From assembly GCF_002000025.1 (NCBI RefSeq), contig NZ_MUZV01000005.1, forward strand, positions 248,001 to 312,000: a DNA stretch of 64,000 nucleotides, read 5' to 3'. The DNA comes from Cognaticolwellia aestuarii (GTDB taxonomy: Bacteria; Pseudomonadota; Gammaproteobacteria; Enterobacterales; Alteromonadaceae). This document shows, in pieces, positions 62,656-64,000 of this stretch (its first letter is position 1; every line of letters starts with the position of its first letter). The position numbers and the translations under genes were made by a program. The notes beneath the pieces were generated by a model. It was not told the origin of the DNA. It saw nothing but the letters and a program-made list of their open reading frames with translations, and did not search any database.

Positions 62656-62690
62656 TATTTAGTGTCGATTTTATGGCACTAAATATTTTT
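62654..62690 (+). terminator. rho-independent terminator of the propeller sensor gene
   Basis: Perfect 11-base arms AATATTTAGTG and CACTAAATATT with a 12-base loop run into T residues immediately after the sensor stop. It isolates the repeat-peptide unit from upstream transcription. Confidence 0.82.
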
Positions 62691-62736
62691 CAAAATTCCC
62701 CCCATTGAGTCCCTTATAAACAAAGGCTTCTCATTA

Positions 62737-62753
62737 CTGGCACAGTTCTAGCT
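62737..62753 (+). promoter_or_regulatory. candidate sigma-54 promoter of the repeat-peptide unit
   Basis: The sequence CTGGCACAGTTCTAGCT fits the -24/-12 consensus YTGGCACGRNNNTTGCW at all but two positions. The invariant GG (62739-62740) and GC (62751-62752) are at the required spacing. Transcription would start near 62764, about 37 bases before the peptide ATG. No convincing sigma-70 pair was found in the same gap. Confidence 0.5.
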
Positions 62754-62800
62754 TATACCTTATTGAATTTCAATTAACTTTAATAATAATAAGGAATAAC

Positions 62801-63112
62801 ATGCTTAGTTCAATCATTCTTTCTTTCGCAATGTCTACAACACCTAGTACTGAAATCACAAACGAAGCCTTTATCGTTGAAGAAGTTGGCACAAAGCGCA
62901 CGCAAGTTCGTATTGGCACAAAACGTACTCAGGTTCGTATCAATACTCAAGAATTAAGTGTTGCTGAAGTGGGTACAAAACGCACGCAAGTACGTATAGG
63001 TACAAAGCGTACTCAGGTTCGTATCAACAATCAAAATAATGCTGTAGAAGAAGTTGGAACAAAACGTACACAAGTTCGCATCGGTACGAAACGTACACAA
63101 GTTCGCATCTAG
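62801..63112 (+). CDS. small cationic repeat protein, six copies of GTKRTQVRI
   Basis: 103 residues; no family recognised. A short N-terminal segment (MLSSIILSFAMSTTP, mildly hydrophobic) leads into three 28-residue units. Each unit has V-E/A-E-V, two tandem GTKRTQVRI nonapeptides and a polar NTQELS or NNQNNA linker; the last unit ends at the stop. The six nonapeptides are identical in protein but differ in DNA, every difference falling on a third codon position. Each carries K, R and R, giving about +18 charge in repeats, offset by acidic linkers. AAGGA precedes the ATG. It could be a multi-core peptide precursor, a beta-repeat structural protein or a nucleic-acid-binding peptide; no modifying enzyme is adjacent. 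Confidence 0.85.
   Translation: MLSSIILSFAMSTTPSTEITNEAFIVEEVGTKRTQVRIGTKRTQVRINTQELSVAEVGTKRTQVRIGTKRTQVRINNQNNAVEEVGTKRTQVRIGTKRTQVRI
62876..63109 (+). repeat. 84-base coding repeat, three units
   Basis: Three units with 84-base period, each holding two 27-base sub-repeats (62888-62914/62915-62941, 62972-62998/62999-63025, 63056-63082/63083-63109). First sub-repeats of units 1 and 2 share codon choices, as do second sub-repeats, indicating duplication of the whole 84-base unit; unit 3 has a different codon pattern. Confidence 0.95.
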
Positions 63113-63120
63113 GAGGCTTT

Positions 63121-63225
63121 ATGATCAACTTAATCAAATCACTATTTGCTGGTAAAGCGACAGAAAACGCTATTGCAGCAGGTATTGAAATTAAAGAGAT
63201 GCCTGCCAGTACCTGGTGGAATTAA
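63121..63225 (+). CDS. 34-residue small protein coupled to the repeat peptide
   Basis: A short gene too small for routine gene callers. A perfect AGGAGG ribosome site begins in the stop codon of the repeat peptide, four bases before this ATG, so it is almost certainly translated and coupled. The product starts MINLIKSLFAGKATENAIAA, an amphipathic helical stretch, then an acidic segment, and ends PASTWWN. No family recognised. It might be a chaperone or adaptor peptide, or a second effector, for the repeat protein; this is conjecture. Confidence 0.7.
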   Translation: MINLIKSLFAGKATENAIAAGIEIKEMPASTWWN

Positions 63226-63250
63226 GCGTTAATATGCGCTTAACAGGCAT

Positions 63251-63290
63251 TAAATAGACACTTCGCTACAAGGAAGTTAGCGTGTTTATT
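63251..63290 (+). terminator. possible terminator of the repeat-peptide unit
   Basis: An imperfect hairpin with inner CGCTA/TAGCG and outer AAATA/TATTT pairings, a 3-base bulge, and a T-rich 3' arm, 26 bases past the small gene. A shorter TTAAGCG/CGCTTAA hairpin directly overlaps the small gene stop. Confidence 0.45.
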
Positions 63291-63335
63291 TGCAGAGTAA
63301 TCGTTAAGTCCGAATGGAGAACAAGTTACTAGAAG

Positions 63336-63539
63336 TTATGCCGAAAATAACAAACAGTCAAAACCAAACCGTTGATATGTTTTTAAACGTTTATTCATAC
63401 AGAACATTGGCCAAATAAACGGGCCAAACATCAAGCCAGCCATTGCCCATCGCTTAGCACCTAAGCCACTACTTACCGCCTGACAATAAAAAAAGACAGA
63501 AAAGACCATACCTAACACGGTTATCAGTAACAAAAACAC
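63336..63539 (-). CDS. small two-helix membrane protein
   Basis: 67 residues with a first membrane helix MFLLLITVLGMVFSVFFYCQ, a short loop (SSGLGAKRW) and a second hydrophobic stretch (AGLMFGPFIWPMFCM), ending in a basic cytoplasmic tail. The start is a GTG with AGGTAAA upstream. I believe similar small proteins occur in other Alteromonadales, but the function is unknown. It faces the repeat-peptide unit tail to tail. Confidence 0.65.
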   Translation of the reverse strand: MFLLLITVLGMVFSVFFYCQAVSSGLGAKRWAMAGLMFGPFIWPMFCMNKRLKTYQRFGFDCLLFSA

Positions 63540-63625
63540 AGCTTTACCTAGTGAGAAAAATAAAATTTATGCAACAGTAGCACTTGCTATTTGCGTGTAT
63601 GTTAACAAGTGTAGAGTATTTATTC

Positions 63626-63654
63626 AAAAAAAAGAGGCAATGAATTGCCTCTTT
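63626..63654 (-). terminator. rho-independent terminator of fadJ
   Basis: A perfect 10-pair stem (AAAGAGGCAA and complement) with a TGAA loop is followed on the minus strand by eight T residues, 75 bases past the fadJ stop. Confidence 0.88.
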
Positions 63655-63728
63655 TAAACTCAAATACTTGCCAACTTACGGCAATGTTATTCCATTAAGA
63701 ACACCATTAATTGGCGAGTAACGTGCCA

Positions 63729-64000
63729 TTAAGCGTAATACTTTCTGCCTTGCTCGGCCATTTTCACTAATGCATCACAAGGAGCAAATCGCTCACCAAA
63801 CTCGGCTTGCCATTGTGTTAATTTACTGACAACTGTTGCTGCACCGATTTTATCCATGTATTGAAATGGTCCGCCAAGAAATGGTGGGAAGCCTATACCA
63901 AAAATAGCACCAATATCACCGTCACGGGCATTGCGCACGATTTCTTCATCTAAACAGCGAGCAGCTTCGTTTAACATCATATAAACACAACGTTCAGCTT
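63729..64000 (-). CDS. fadJ: fatty-acid oxidation complex alpha subunit FadJ, C-terminal end only
   Basis: The frame is open to the right edge of the window, so most of the gene lies outside. The visible 90 residues are the C-terminal part of the 3-hydroxyacyl-CoA dehydrogenase domain, with [31 protein letters not shown] and FQYMDKIG, typical of FadJ. It acts in beta-oxidation with the FadI thiolase. The ATG at 63980 is internal. FadB is the alternative, but the GFPPFLGGP block and proximity to sixA favour FadJ. Confidence 0.88.
   Translation of the reverse strand, partial: AERCVYMMLNEAARCLDEEIVRNARDGDIGAIFGIGFPPFLGGPFQYMDKIGAATVVSKLTQWQAEFGERFAPCDALVKMAEQGRKYYA

Noticed and set aside
62876-63109. 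The 27-base repeats as a CRISPR array or RTX calcium repeat
   Set aside because: The repeats are in one frame, differ only synonymously, alternate as direct pairs with no unique spacers, and the nonapeptide is basic, lacking the Gly/Asp pattern of RTX.

Overview
The window looks like chromosomal DNA from a marine gammaproteobacterium of the Alteromonadales, most likely Colwelliaceae-like. This is an inference from low GC content, the gammaproteobacterial order of the isc and leuS-to-lipA clusters, and the style of the proteins; no 16S gene is present. I saw no tRNA, rRNA, insertion sequence, prophage or CRISPR array. Almost every gene is a recognisable family member.

Layout. 1-912 is the end of a GAF-GGDEF cyclase. 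960-8830 is a tripartite RND efflux operon (adaptor, pump, outer-membrane channel) with a trailing NAD(P)H-type oxidoreductase and a divergent LysR regulator, an arrangement resembling mexT/mexEF-oprN/mexS. 8928-13851 holds a GAF-GGDEF-EAL protein and a chemoreceptor, with 11 perfect CTAAA repeats in the chemoreceptor 3' untranslated region. 14295-18087 is a divergent pair: a CadC-like membrane winged-helix regulator and a secreted trypsin-ankyrin fusion. 18148-23503 is the iscR-iscS-iscU-iscA-hscB-hscA-fdx operon (no iscX seen), with an IscR-type operator at its promoter, followed by cysE, trmJ and the divergent suhB. 27043-36120 holds two DEAD-box helicases (one DeaD/CsdA-like with a long leader), 4-hydroxyphenylpyruvate dioxygenase, a DGSG-repeat lipoprotein, a Lon-family protease and YbeL.

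36412-50195 is the conserved envelope/lipoate block leuS-lptE-holA-nadD-rsfS-rlmH-mrdA-mrdB-rlpA-dacA-ybeD-lipB-lipA, in the same order as in enterics. It links tRNA charging, LPS export, DNA polymerase III, NAD synthesis, ribosome silencing, rod-shape peptidoglycan synthesis and lipoylation. 50423-54832 holds an MFS transporter, aroC, prmB, smrB and sixA.

The least ordinary part is 55088-63539, between sixA and fadJ, genes that are adjacent in E. coli. It carries an M16 metalloprotease, a 1528-residue periplasmic-propeller/PAS/GGDEF/EAL sensor, and a tiny separate transcription unit. That unit encodes a 103-residue peptide containing six identical copies of the nonapeptide GTKRTQVRI and, translationally close behind, a 34-residue peptide. 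A sigma-54-like promoter precedes it and terminators flank it. The six copies differ only at synonymous third codon positions, so the peptide is under selection; I recognise no family for it. It is the best candidate for an undescribed system here.
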